From positions 1-32,404 of the forward strand of contig NZ_AYYY01000020.1 of NCBI RefSeq assembly GCF_001436295.1: DNA of 32,404 nt. Reading direction: 5' to 3'. Under the pieces are notes generated by a model. It saw only the letters and a program-made list of their open reading frames with translations, searched no databases and was not told the DNA's origin. The stretch is from Paucilactobacillus vaccinostercus DSM 20634 (GTDB taxonomy: Bacteria; Bacillota; Bacilli; Lactobacillales; Lactobacillaceae). Position 1 is the first letter of the stretch. Each line of letters begins with the position of its first letter. The position numbers were made by a program, and so were the translations under genes. Of the stretch, positions 1 to 7,551 are shown one piece after another.

Positions 1-108
1 TCAAAATTCGAGGTGATGGCTCAATTAATTTTGCCGGTCTGTTATTGGGTGCTTACATTACGTGCTTACCAAAAAGAACACAAAAAAAAGATCGAGGGCC
101 TTCTCTAA
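1..108 (+). CDS. Possible 3' end of a plus-strand gene (partial)
   Basis: From base 1 the first frame is open to a TAA at 106-108. It encodes a hydrophobic stretch (QLILPVCYWVLTL) followed by a lysine-rich tail ending KKKIEGLL, as at the C-terminus of a membrane protein. The third frame is also open, to 128, so the frame is not certain. The stop at 106-108 lies inside the loop of the hairpin at 86-118, a usual arrangement for a gene end. The 5' part is outside the window and the family cannot be named. Confidence 0.3.
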   Translation, partial: SKFEVMAQLILPVCYWVLTLRAYQKEHKKKIEGLL

Positions 109-119
109 CCTCGATCTTC
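82..119. terminator. Bidirectional hairpin terminator
   Basis: AAGATCGAGG (88-97) pairs with CCTCGATCTT (109-118). The left arm is preceded by a run of A, which reads as a long T tract on the minus strand. The right arm is followed by CTTTG on the plus strand. It could end the partial plus-strand gene and also stop read-through from thrS. Confidence 0.6.
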
Positions 120-770
120 TTTGATTAACAACAGGAAGGTGACGTGCAACTGCCTAATTGTTTACTTACATTTAAATCTATTGGTCTCGCCTCAATGGTT
201 CTATCCATCGCCTGAAATCGGTGGATCCCGGCGCCTAACGATGGTTTTATATGGGATCTTTTGAGCAACCTACCCGATCTAGTGTTCTAAATATGGCGGT
301 AGGTCTCAGCTTTATCGTTGGATACTTGGTACCTTGGTACTCAATTCTGTGGTTCTTAATTCTTATACGTGGTACTTGGTGTTGCGGTTCTTGGTTCACT
401 TACATGGTTCTGTTTACTAACTGTGGTACTCTTCTTGGTGATCTTTGTTCCACCTAGTAGGCTAGTCACTACCTGCTTAACTAAATGGGTAACATCAATC
501 TTTGGTTCTATGAGTACGGTGAAAATCTTACAAACAAACTTTAAATCTCGTGGTGCTCTAAAACTTAAAACTTGTGGTAATTTGTTACGTAATACAAGGA
601 GTTTCTGTGTGAGAAGGTTTTGAAGCAGCTACACGTAAAACTTACCTTTCCTGTAATTGTATATTACCATGATCCCGACCCTAGATCAATGAAAGCACTT
701 CGATTTAGTGATTAATTTTCGTATGCAAATTCAATAACTGACTTTATTATTTTAAGTAGTTCTCTTACAA
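120..770. other. Gene-poor stretch with a GGTxC-rich low-complexity tract
   Basis: No frame here has a convincing start, ribosome site and composition. Bases 328-437 carry about ten degenerate copies of (T)TGGT(A/T)C(T/A) at irregular 7-20 base spacing (328, 336, 351, 371, 386, 393, 406, 425 and others), including the palindrome GTACCTTGGTAC at 329-340. Two overlapping hydrophobic frames (251-457, 369-623) come from this T/G-rich tract and lack ribosome sites. A decayed membrane-protein gene is possible, but I see no clear homology. Confidence 0.35.
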
Positions 771-771
771 C

Positions 772-826
772 CGCAAAGAGACACCGATTTGACCCATGTG
801 CGGGTGCAGATCAGTGTCTCTTTGCG
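772..826. terminator. Inverted repeat downstream of thrS, probable terminator
   Basis: A perfect 13-bp inverted repeat (CGCAAAGAGACAC at 772-784, GTGTCTCTTTGCG at 814-826) encloses a 29-base loop that can pair further (ACCC/GGGT, GAT/ATC). It lies 66 bases past the thrS stop. The U-rich TCTCTTT is part of the arm rather than a separate tail, so this is a less canonical terminator that could act in both directions. Confidence 0.5.
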
Positions 827-891
827 TGGTACCATGTTGAATTATTTTGTTGAGGTTATTTTTATTTCGTCAAGCTGGTCTTAGCAGGTGC

Positions 892-2697
892 CTAGCCTTC
901 GCGTGAGTACGTTGCTAAGTCTGCCAAGATTTGATCCAAGAATTCAGCCTTGGTCTTGGTATTTTGATCCGTTTCACCGTACAGACGAACTGTTACCTTG
1001 TTGTCAGCGACTTCGTTGTCACCAACTACCAATGTGTACGGCACCTTCTTCGTTTGGGCTTCACGAATCTTGTAGCCCATCTTTTCGTTCCGGTGGTCTA
1101 CCGAAGCACGGATGCCGGCTGCAGCCAATTCGTTACGTAGCTTGTCAGCGTAATCGCCATGAACGTCATCCTTAACGGGAATGATCTTCACTTGTTCTGG
1201 TGACAACCATGTTGGGAAGGCGCCCTTGTACATTTCTGTCAGGTAAGCCGTGAAACGTTCCATCGTTGACACAAGACCCCGGTGAATCATGATTGGACGA
1301 TGGTCTTGGCCATCTTCACCGACGTAGTGGAGGTCAAATTGCTTAGGCAACATGAAGTCCAATTGGATCGTTGACAACGTTTCGTCGTTACCCAAAGCCG
1401 TCTTCGTTTGCACATCCAACTTAGGACCGTAGAAGGCAGCTTCGCCTTCTGCTTCGTAGTATTCCAGTCCCATGTCGTCCATGGCTTGCTTCAACATGCT
1501 CTGGGCGTTGTTCCACATTTCGTCATCGTCGAAGTACTTTTCCGTGTTCTTTGGATCACGGTAGCTCAAACGGAACGTGTAATCGTTAATGTCAAAGTCA
1601 TGATAAACTTCGATCATTAACTTCAAGATACTCTTGAATTCATCCAAAATTTGGTTTGGTGCAACGAACGTGTGACCATCGTTCAAGGTCATTTCACGAA
1701 CCCGTTGTAACCCTGACAGGGCGCCAGATTTTTCGTAACGGTGCATCATCCCTAATTCAGCAATCCGCAATGGCAATTCACGGTATGACCGAATGTGGTG
1801 CTTGTAAACTTGGATGTGACTTGGGCAGTTCATTGGCCGTAATTCAAGTTGTTCACCGTCCCCCATGTCCATTGGTGGGAACATGTCTTCACGGTAGTGT
1901 TGCCAGTGACCTGAAGTCTTGTAGACGTCTAGGTTCATCAAAACTGGGGTGTAAACGTGGTTGTAGCCGTTGGCAACTTCCTTGTCGATAATATAACGTT
2001 CGATTGTCCGACGAATGGTCGCCCCTTTTGGCATCCAGTAAGGAAGGCCGGCGCCAACTTTAGGATCCACGAAGAACAAGTCTAGGTCGTTTCCGATCAC
2101 ACGGTGATCCCGTTCCTTAGCTTCTTGCCGACGTTGTAAGTCAGCTTCGAGTTCGTCTTTCTTGAAGAAGACCGTCCCGTAAATCCGTTGCAACATTGGG
2201 TTTGATGACTTGCCTTCCCAATATGCACCGGCTACTGACAAGAGTTCATAGTTCTTCAAAACATTGGCATATGGCAAGATCGCGTTATTGGCAACGGCAA
2301 TCACGTCGCCCACCTTGTAAACGGCCACTTGGCCGTCCTGGGCAGCCGCCTTGATCAATGCATTTGAGAATTGATCGTCGCTCGCCTGGGCCAAGGCATC
2401 GTCCAAGGGCACCGTGGCTAATTCAATCTTAGCATCGTCTTTGGCAAACTTCTTGATTGCAGCAGCTAAGCCTTCCAATTGGTCGGCTGAAACTTGGGCA
2501 TCATCCTTGTCAGAATCAACGTAAAAGCCGTCATCAGTGGCGGCGCCGTCACCTAAACGGATGCCGGGGAATTCCTGCTTCAAAGCAGCCTTGAGTAATA
2601 GGGCTGTGGTTTGACGCAGTGCCTGTAATGCTTCTTGTGAGTCACGATCAACTTTGTTAGCTGAACCGTCTGGTGATAAAACTAGAACTTGTGCCAT
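892..2697 (-). CDS. thrS: Threonyl-tRNA synthetase with a degenerate editing domain
   Basis: This class II synthetase charges tRNA-Thr with threonine in the cytoplasm. The catalytic core is intact: PMNCPSH carries the zinc Cys, motif 2 is [15 protein letters not shown] carries the second zinc ligand, and motif 3 is [13 protein letters not shown] with the third. A C-terminal anticodon-binding domain follows. I chose ATG 2697 (MAQVLVL) because AAGGAG lies 7 bases before it, giving 601 aa against about 640-655 usual. The missing part is most of the N-terminal TGS domain. In the editing domain the HxxxH motif is replaced (RQTTALLL, residues 28-35) and the CxxxH motif is AVANNAILP (134-142), so E. 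coli H73, H77, C182 and H186 correspond to Q29, L33, A136 and I140. It is controlled by the T-box upstream. Confidence 0.95.
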   Translation of the reverse strand: MAQVLVLSPDGSANKVDRDSQEALQALRQTTALLLKAALKQEFPGIRLGDGAATDDGFYVDSDKDDAQVSADQLEGLAAAIKKFAKDDAKIELATVPLDDALAQASDDQFSNALIKAAAQDGQVAVYKVGDVIAVANNAILPYANVLKNYELLSVAGAYWEGKSSNPMLQRIYGTVFFKKDELEADLQRRQEAKERDHRVIGNDLDLFFVDPKVGAGLPYWMPKGATIRRTIERYIIDKEVANGYNHVYTPVLMNLDVYKTSGHWQHYREDMFPPMDMGDGEQLELRPMNCPSHIQVYKHHIRSYRELPLRIAELGMMHRYEKSGALSGLQRVREMTLNDGHTFVAPNQILDEFKSILKLMIEVYHDFDINDYTFRLSYRDPKNTEKYFDDDEMWNNAQSMLKQAMDDMGLEYYEAEGEAAFYGPKLDVQTKTALGNDETLSTIQLDFMLPKQFDLHYVGEDGQDHRPIMIHRGLVSTMERFTAYLTEMYKGAFPTWLSPEQVKIIPVKDDVHGDYADKLRNELAAAGIRASVDHRNEKMGYKIREAQTKKVPYTLVVGDNEVADNKVTVRLYGETDQNTKTKAEFLDQILADLATYSREG

Positions 2698-2761
2698 ATG
2701 TCTCTCTCCTTTTCGATGTTGTGTTCGTCTTTCCTTCAACCGGAATAACTTGCACATAAAA

Positions 2762-3021
2762 TAAAAAAGTCCCTAGTATCATGATTGATACTAGGGACGT
2801 CATTAACAGTTTAACGTGGTTCCACCCATCTTCGCGAAACGGGTGCGATTAGTCGCAGAAAGTTTCGCCTCTAATGGTCTGGTAACGGGAACCGCCCGAA
2901 CTTCCTTATTTCGGAAGTGGATCATCGAAGGTAGTACCGACTAGGTTGCCTCATAACTAAGATCTCAGCCTATGTCTTAGTTTCTCTGACGGGTTTGCTA
3001 GTCGACTCGTCCTTCAATCCA
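2762..3021 (-). promoter_or_regulatory. T-box riboswitch of thrS (Thr specifier ACT)
   Basis: The leader carries the T-box core GGGTGGAACCACG (read on the minus strand, 2815-2827), which can form the antiterminator. It is followed by a terminator stem (2769-2780 with 2787-2798, GTCCCTAGTATC arm) and a T run. Stem I pairs GAAGG/CCTTC and GACTAG/CTAGTC, leaving GGTACTA as the specifier side. ACT at 2933-2935, followed by a purine, is a threonine codon. The variable base after TGG is A, predicted to pair with a discriminator U. Uncharged tRNA-Thr would therefore raise thrS expression. Confidence 0.93.
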
Positions 3022-3027
3022 AAATGA

Positions 3028-3055
3028 ATTATAGCACGGCGCTGTAAAAACGCAA
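3028..3055 (-). promoter_or_regulatory. Promoter of the thrS leader
   Basis: On the minus strand, -35 TTGCGT (3050-3055) is separated by 16 bases from a perfect -10 TATAAT (3028-3033). Transcription would start near 3021, at the base of T-box stem I. Confidence 0.75.
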
Positions 3056-3120
3056 GAGCTTTATCGAATCATGAGCCTCACATTTCCACACACGATACCC
3101 GAAATCCAAGCCCCAACAGC

Positions 3121-3315
3121 CTACACAAAGTAGGTTTTCCAAAAGTATATCAGGCTTAAGATCGTCACGATTACGAGCAACAATCCAGAGCCGCGAAACC
3201 ATTTCGGATGTTGCCGATTAATCCCGTACGCCAACAACATCAGGCCCCAAACGGCAATCACGCCCTTGTCCATTGCTGATAGTGCTGTCAGCCAAGCTAC
3301 CAATTGATTGTTCAT
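3121..3315 (-). CDS. Small two-helix membrane protein, unknown function
   Basis: The 64-residue product starts at ATG 3315 (MNNQLVAW), with AAGGAG 9 bases upstream. A longer reading to 3426 has no ribosome site. Two hydrophobic segments (about residues 15-28 and 41-60) are separated by a short basic, polar loop (NRQHPKWFRG). I do not recognise the family. The gene lies between the acetyltransferase and the thrS promoter. I see no terminator after it, so its transcript may run into the thrS leader. Confidence 0.6.
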   Translation of the reverse strand: MNNQLVAWLTALSAMDKGVIAVWGLMLLAYGINRQHPKWFRGSGLLLVIVTILSLIYFWKTYFV

Positions 3316-3442
3316 GCGCTCGATCTCCTTTCGCAGTGGCAACCGTATAGTGCCGGCTTCCCACAGGTATACCTCTAGTATACGAAATGCGATCAGTAAA
3401 TGCACTAGCTTCGCGAGTTGTTTCACTCACAACGCCGCAGCG

Positions 3443-4051
3443 TTATAGCGTATCGTCAGCCGTAATTTCCCGTACTACCCGGCACGGGTTACCGACAGCC
3501 AGTGAATTGGCAGGTATATCGCGGGTCACCACACTCCCCGCACCGATGACACAGCCGGCCCCAATCGTCACACCACCAATAATCGTGACGTTGCCCGCAA
3601 TCCAACAGTTATTGCCAATTGTGATCGGCGTCGCGTGCTCATAGCTATAATCCACGCCGTCACGATCCTTAGTCTTCATGTTGCGCTGCTGATACCGCAG
3701 GGGATGCAAAGCCGTGAACAACGATACGTTTGGCCCGCACATCACGTTATCGCCAATCGTAATGGGGGCTTCATCCAACACCGTGAAGTTAAAGTTCGCG
3801 TAGAAATTATCACCGACCGTTGTGTACTGACCGTAATCAAACTGGATCGGTCCTTGCAGGTACGTGCCACTACCGTGATGGGGCATCAACTGATCCACAA
3901 TGGTCTGCCGCGCCGCCTCATCGGTTTCTAGCAACTGGTTATATTGCGCGCATAGCTGGTGCGCCACGCCCCGGCGGATTACCAGCTCATCGGCCATGGA
4001 ATTATACATTTCTCCGGCCAGCATTTTTTGTTCATCGGTTTGGTTCGTCAT
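3443..4051 (-). CDS. Maltose/galactoside-type sugar O-acetyltransferase
   Basis: The 202-residue protein has the left-handed beta-helix hexapeptide repeats of the LacA/Maa/NodL acyltransferase family (for example ITIGNNCWIAGNVTI, then VTIGAGCVIGAGSVV, about residues 140-175). The N-terminal Mac-type motif (EQKMLAGEMYNS) and the TALHPL segment holding the expected catalytic His are present. The family transfers acetyl from acetyl-CoA to a sugar hydroxyl, usually in the cytoplasm. The exact sugar cannot be read from sequence. The ribosome site AGGGGGAG lies 7 bases before the ATG. Length is typical for the family. Confidence 0.9.
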   Translation of the reverse strand: MTNQTDEQKMLAGEMYNSMADELVIRRGVAHQLCAQYNQLLETDEAARQTIVDQLMPHHGSGTYLQGPIQFDYGQYTTVGDNFYANFNFTVLDEAPITIGDNVMCGPNVSLFTALHPLRYQQRNMKTKDRDGVDYSYEHATPITIGNNCWIAGNVTIIGGVTIGAGCVIGAGSVVTRDIPANSLAVGNPCRVVREITADDTL

Positions 4052-4081
4052 CGTTTAACTCCCCCTCTGTGGTTTGACACT

Positions 4082-4110
4082 ATTATAGCGAAGATCGCAG
4101 TCGGGGATAA
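4082..4110 (-). promoter_or_regulatory. Probable promoter of the acetyltransferase gene
   Basis: On the minus strand TATAAT (4082-4087) is preceded by a 17-base spacer and a weak -35, TTATCC (4105-4110). Confidence 0.5.
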
Positions 4111-4165
4111 GGCAGGTTTCTTACCGGTTTTTGTGGTTTTATACGCTTATTTTTTATCTGTATTC

Positions 4166-4205
4166 AAAAAAGTAGCAAGTCATATTTGTGCTTGACTCAC
4201 TACTT
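4166..4205 (-). terminator. Terminator of the asd transcript
   Basis: The arms are AAGTAG-AGTCA and TGACT-CTACTT (4170-4182 with 4193-4205), with a matched two-base internal loop. A run of T follows on the minus strand (4166-4170). It lies about 135 bases beyond the asd stop, so the structured element at 4224-4340 is inside the asd 3' UTR. Confidence 0.75.
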
Positions 4206-4223
4206 ACAAATTATTTGATTAAG

Positions 4224-4340
4224 TTGGGTTCTGTGAGACAGAAGCCTGCGCTTAACCCAATAATTGTAACCATCCCCAAACCCGGGATCATCACAATTAT
4301 CACGTTAATGCTCAACTTCTAACCGTCTCACGCCACACCC
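4224..4340 (-). repeat. Structured repeat element in the asd 3' UTR, copy 1
   Basis: Nested inverted repeats: outer arm GTGAGAC (4233-4239) with GTCTCAC (4325-4331), then GAAG with CTTC, then ATAATTGT (4260-4267) with ACAATTAT (4293-4300), then ATCCC (4272-4276) with GGGAT (4284-4288). The internal segments TGCGCTTAAC (4247) and TAATGCTCAA (4306-4315) recur at the same spacing in the element after serS (24307-24407), while the arms differ but still pair. An alternative fold uses GGGTT/AACCC with TTCTGT/ACAGAA at 4226-4258. Confidence 0.6.
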
Positions 4341-5431
4341 TATTTGGCTGCAATATATCCTTGGGCCTTCAATAGTTCGGCACACAAGATTGCGCCACCA
4401 GCGGCCCCACGTGAAGTGTTGTGTGACAAACCGACAAACTTCCAGTCGAAAATTTTATCTGGACGCAAGCGACCAATCGAAATGCCCATGCCGTTTTCAT
4501 AGTTCACATCATAGCGCACTTGTGGCCGGTCGTCTTCCGTCATGTATTGGATGAATTGCTTAGGTGCACTTGGCAATTCAAGCTCTTGTGGCACACCACG
4601 ATAGCTTTCCAAAGCCTCAATCAGGTCTTCCTTGGTTGGGTTTTGCTTGAAGTTCACGAAGGCGGCTGCCGTGTGACCGTACAGCACAGGAACCCGCAAG
4701 CATTGGCTCGTAATGGCGGGCGTTTCAGCCGACACAATTTGCTTCTTTTCATCGTCGACATGACCCCAAATCTTAAGGGGTTCGTCTTCTGACTTCGCTT
4801 CTTCACCAGCGATATAGGGAATGACGTTGCCAATAATTTCAGGCGCATCCTCTAACGTCTTGCCGGCACCAGAAATTGCTTGGTAAGTCGTCGCAATCAC
4901 TTGGGTTGGTTCGAACTTCTTCCAAGCAGATAGTGCAGGGGTGTAGCTTTGGATCGAACAGTTCGGCTTTACCGCGATAAACCCGCGCTTAGTGCCCAAC
5001 CGTTCCCGTTGATATTTGATCACATCTGAATGATCTGGGTTGATTTCTGGCACGATCATTGGCACATCTGGTGTCCAACGGTGCGCGCTGTTATTTGAAA
5101 CCACGGGTGTCTCAGTTTTTGCATATTCTTCTTCAATCACCCGAATTTCGTCTTTCGACATGCTGACAGCGGAAAAGACGAAGTCCACCTGTGACGTCAC
5201 AGCTTCGATGTCTTTAACATCTAAAACCGTTAAATCTTTGACACCGGCCGGAATTGGATCTTGCATCTTCCAACGTCCCGCAATGGATTCTTCATAGGTC
5301 TGGCCGGCACTATGCGCACTGGCAGCAACAACCTTCACTTCAAACCACGGATGGTTTGCTAACAACGTCACGTAACGCTGGCCAACCATTCCCGTAGCAC
5401 CAATCACACCAACTCTTAACTTTTCACCCAT
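4340..5431 (-). CDS. asd: Aspartate-semialdehyde dehydrogenase
   Basis: It reduces aspartyl phosphate to aspartate semialdehyde with NADPH, a branch point to lysine/diaminopimelate, threonine and methionine. The 363-residue protein has the N-terminal nucleotide-binding motif GATGMVGQR (11-19), the catalytic cysteine in KPNCSIQ (C158) and the active-site His in RVPVLYGH (H253). Length and motifs fit the archaeal/fungal-type ASADH subfamily rather than the E. coli type. GAGG lies 8 bases before the ATG. It has its own promoter, and its 3' UTR carries a structured repeat before the terminator at 4166-4205. Confidence 0.95.
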   Translation of the reverse strand: MGEKLRVGVIGATGMVGQRYVTLLANHPWFEVKVVAASAHSAGQTYEESIAGRWKMQDPIPAGVKDLTVLDVKDIEAVTSQVDFVFSAVSMSKDEIRVIEEEYAKTETPVVSNNSAHRWTPDVPMIVPEINPDHSDVIKYQRERLGTKRGFIAVKPNCSIQSYTPALSAWKKFEPTQVIATTYQAISGAGKTLEDAPEIIGNVIPYIAGEEAKSEDEPLKIWGHVDDEKKQIVSAETPAITSQCLRVPVLYGHTAAAFVNFKQNPTKEDLIEALESYRGVPQELELPSAPKQFIQYMTEDDRPQVRYDVNYENGMGISIGRLRPDKIFDWKFVGLSHNTSRGAAGGAILCAELLKAQGYIAAK

Positions 5432-5467
5432 ATCTCTAACCTCACTTTTAGTCGTTACATCCGCTTT

Positions 5468-5495
5468 AGTATAGTAAATTTTGATGAAAAATCAA
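5468..5495 (-). promoter_or_regulatory. Promoter of asd
   Basis: On the minus strand, -35 TTGATT (5490-5495), a 16-base spacer and -10 TATACT (5468-5473). No riboswitch-like structure fits in the short leader that follows. Confidence 0.65.
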
Positions 5496-5547
5496 TTAAA
5501 AAATCTTAATAATTTTCACAAAAATTCATGTAAACCGTTTTCTTTCG

Positions 5548-6897
5548 CTATTCAGCGCGGTTTCGGTGAATCACCGAATAGGCCACGAATAACGCCACAA
5601 ACCAGATTACTGAAAGTGCGAGCGGAATGCGTTGTTCAGGATCTAATAATAGAAAGATTAACACGGCACCGAAGAAAATCAAGCTTAGATAATCGGTCAC
5701 CGGATATCCGGGCATTGAAAACGCCTTAATCCCTTGGGGATGGGCCTGTCGAAACTTGATGTGACACCAGATCATGATCAACCACACGAACACAAAGTTA
5801 ATCGTTGACACCCCTGAAATCATATTGAAGATGCCGGAAGGCATGAGGTAATTCAAAATAACAACGACAAACAAAATGGCAGATGAGAAATGTAAGGCCG
5901 TATTAGGAACCATATGGCGGCTAAGCTTGGTAAAGCTTTGCATGGCGTTCCCACCACTTGCCAGCGCGTGCAGCGTCCGGCTCGTACTAAAGATCGCACT
6001 ATTGGTGGCCGACATCGCCGCCGTTAACACGACAAAGTTTAAAATGGCCGCGGCACTGGTAATCCCAATTCCGGAAAAGACCTGCACAAACGGACTGGAC
6101 GTCGTTGTAATGCGGTTCCACGGTGCCACACACATGATGGCAATCATTGACCCAATATAGAACAACCCAATCCGGATGGGCAAACTGTTGATTGCGCGCG
6201 GTAAATCTCGTTCGGGGTCCTTCGTTTCACCGGCCGTCAATCCGACCATTTCAATTCCGACGAAGGCAAAAACTACCATTTGGAACGACATCAAGAAGCC
6301 AATCGGCCCCGTTGGGAAAATGCCCCCATGAGAAACTAAGTTGCTAAACGAAGCCGTGGTATTCCCTGAATGATAATGAAAAATGGTCATCCCCAGCCCC
6401 ACGACGATCAACGCGATGATCGCAGCCACCTTGATCATTGAAAACCAAGATTCGAATTCCCCGAACATTCCGACGTTAATCAGGTTCACCATCAATAGTA
6501 AAATAATGATTACTAGCGGGCCAACCCACTGTGGCAAATGTGGGAACCAGTACTTCAGGTAGATCCCAGTGGCCGTCAAATCCGCCATTGCCAGACTGAG
6601 CCAGCAAGACCAGTACGTCCAACCGGCCACAAATTCCATGCGATCCCCCAGATACTGCTTAACGAAATCTAAGAATGAGTGTTTGCTAATGTCAGACAGC
6701 AGCAATTCACCGACGGCACGCATCATAAAGAAACAAAAGATACCGACAATGAGGTACGATAAAATGATCGACGGACCGGCTTTACGAATCGCACTCCCTG
6801 ATCCTAAAAACAGACCCGTGCCGATGGCACCACCGATGGCAATCATTTGGATATGCCGACTCTGCAATGATCGTGATAACTTTCGATTTTCGTCCAC
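5548..6897 (-). CDS. APC/AAT-family amino-acid permease
   Basis: The 449-residue protein has about 12 membrane helices and the amino-acid-transporter signature near the N-terminus (IAIGGAIGTGLFLGSG, about residues 20-35). GETKDPERDLPRAI, typical of the AAT subgroup (AroP, LysP, AapA, CycA), lies near residue 225. It would import amino acids with protons. The start is GTG 6897 with AGGAGG 7 bases upstream. It lies behind a T-box leader, so it should be induced when one tRNA is uncharged. The T-box variable base A calls for a discriminator U, as in tRNA-Thr and tRNA-Gly of many Firmicutes, but I could not read the specifier. I see no terminator between this stop and the asd promoter. Confidence 0.9.
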   Translation of the reverse strand: MDENRKLSRSLQSRHIQMIAIGGAIGTGLFLGSGSAIRKAGPSIILSYLIVGIFCFFMMRAVGELLLSDISKHSFLDFVKQYLGDRMEFVAGWTYWSCWLSLAMADLTATGIYLKYWFPHLPQWVGPLVIIILLLMVNLINVGMFGEFESWFSMIKVAAIIALIVVGLGMTIFHYHSGNTTASFSNLVSHGGIFPTGPIGFLMSFQMVVFAFVGIEMVGLTAGETKDPERDLPRAINSLPIRIGLFYIGSMIAIMCVAPWNRITTTSSPFVQVFSGIGITSAAAILNFVVLTAAMSATNSAIFSTSRTLHALASGGNAMQSFTKLSRHMVPNTALHFSSAILFVVVILNYLMPSGIFNMISGVSTINFVFVWLIMIWCHIKFRQAHPQGIKAFSMPGYPVTDYLSLIFFGAVLIFLLLDPEQRIPLALSVIWFVALFVAYSVIHRNRAE

Positions 6898-7016
6898 TGT
6901 TTTTCCTCCTACTATCGTTCTGCCAATGACTGATACTTGAAATATAATTGCGATTACTGTTTTGATTTTGCTTGGGGCGTTAACTGAGAGTTGGCGGTTG
7001 CTGGTTTGGCTGAAAC

Positions 7017-7132
7017 GTGCTCAGCAACACAGACGCCTAGCATATAAAGCCTAATCACCACCATGCTTGAAACCCACAACCATAATGGTGATTAGGCTTT
7101 ATATGACGGCGTCTACCCGTGTTGCTTCGCAC
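7017..7132. repeat. 115-bp nested palindrome between T-box and permease
   Basis: Arms from outside in: GTGC/GCAC, AGCAACAC/GTGTTGCT (7023-7030, 7119-7126), AGACGCC/GGCGTCT (7031-7037, 7108-7114), and a perfect 20-bp arm (7041-7060 with 7086-7105). About 39 bp pair, interrupted only by 2-4 base internal loops, around a 25-base loop. There is no T tract on either side, so it is not a normal terminator. It sits in the leader, after the T-box terminator and 120 bases before the permease start. Confidence 0.8.
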
Positions 7133-7142
7133 TCTAACCAAA

Positions 7143-7340
7143 TAAAAAAGTCCCCAGTACGCACACATGTCGTACCAGGGACGCTAATTTCTTTTTAACG
7201 CGGTTCCACCCAAGCTTTACAGCCCGCTTCGCGAACTGCCTCTTGTGGTCGATATTGGGACCACCCATCTTACTGCCATTTTCCCGGTTGCTAGCTCTCA
7301 GCCTCGCCAGCATCTCTGTCTTCCGTCTCTCGAGATTAAT
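7143..7340 (-). promoter_or_regulatory. T-box riboswitch of the amino-acid permease
   Basis: The minus strand carries the T-box core GGGTGGAACCGCG (7199-7211). A terminator hairpin (7150-7161 with 7171-7182) and a T run follow. Stem I is compact, with an AGAGA bulge region and a GCTGGC/GCTAGC helix. I could not place the specifier codon reliably. The core differs from the thrS T-box at one base only. Confidence 0.88.
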
Positions 7341-7343
7341 GCT

Positions 7344-7371
7344 ATTATACAAATCCTCACATAAATGTCAA
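7344..7371 (-). promoter_or_regulatory. Consensus promoter of the permease T-box leader
   Basis: On the minus strand TTGACA (7366-7371), 16 bases, TATAAT (7344-7349). Both hexamers are perfect consensus. Confidence 0.85.
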
Positions 7372-7492
7372 TACGACACCTAGCCGTAACTCAAAGTTAT
7401 CCATCACTTTGAAACCGGTCTAATGTCACTACTACCAGTCCTTACAGCGATTATCCAAACATTTTAAAAAAATTCGAATTGTCGTTCGTTTT

Positions 7493-7520
7493 TTGCTGTT
7501 TTCGGAGAAAGTGTTACACT
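7493..7520 (+). promoter_or_regulatory. Probable promoter of the SDR gene
   Basis: TTGCTG (7493-7498), a 16-base spacer and TACACT (7515-7520), ahead of the ribosome site AAGGA near 7537. Confidence 0.5.
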
Positions 7521-7551
7521 ATCTTCATCTATCAAAAAGGACGTGATCCGC

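Noticed and set aside
251-623. Two overlapping hydrophobic open frames in the left gene-free region
   Set aside because: No ribosome sites; the hydrophobicity follows from the T/G-rich repeat tract, and no family resemblance is visible.
2698-2757. N-terminal extension of thrS (20 residues from 2757)
   Set aside because: It runs back to the T-box terminator and spans the ribosome site of the better start at 2697.
3218-3430. Longer or alternative readings over the small membrane gene
   Set aside because: No ribosome site; the 64-residue frame with two helices and AAGGAG explains the region.
7030-7115. Reading the 7017-7132 palindrome as a rho-independent terminator
   Set aside because: No T tract on either strand, a 25-base loop, and the coding sequence lies downstream in the same transcript.
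7134-7352. A 72-residue minus-strand reading
   Set aside because: It lies entirely inside the permease T-box leader.
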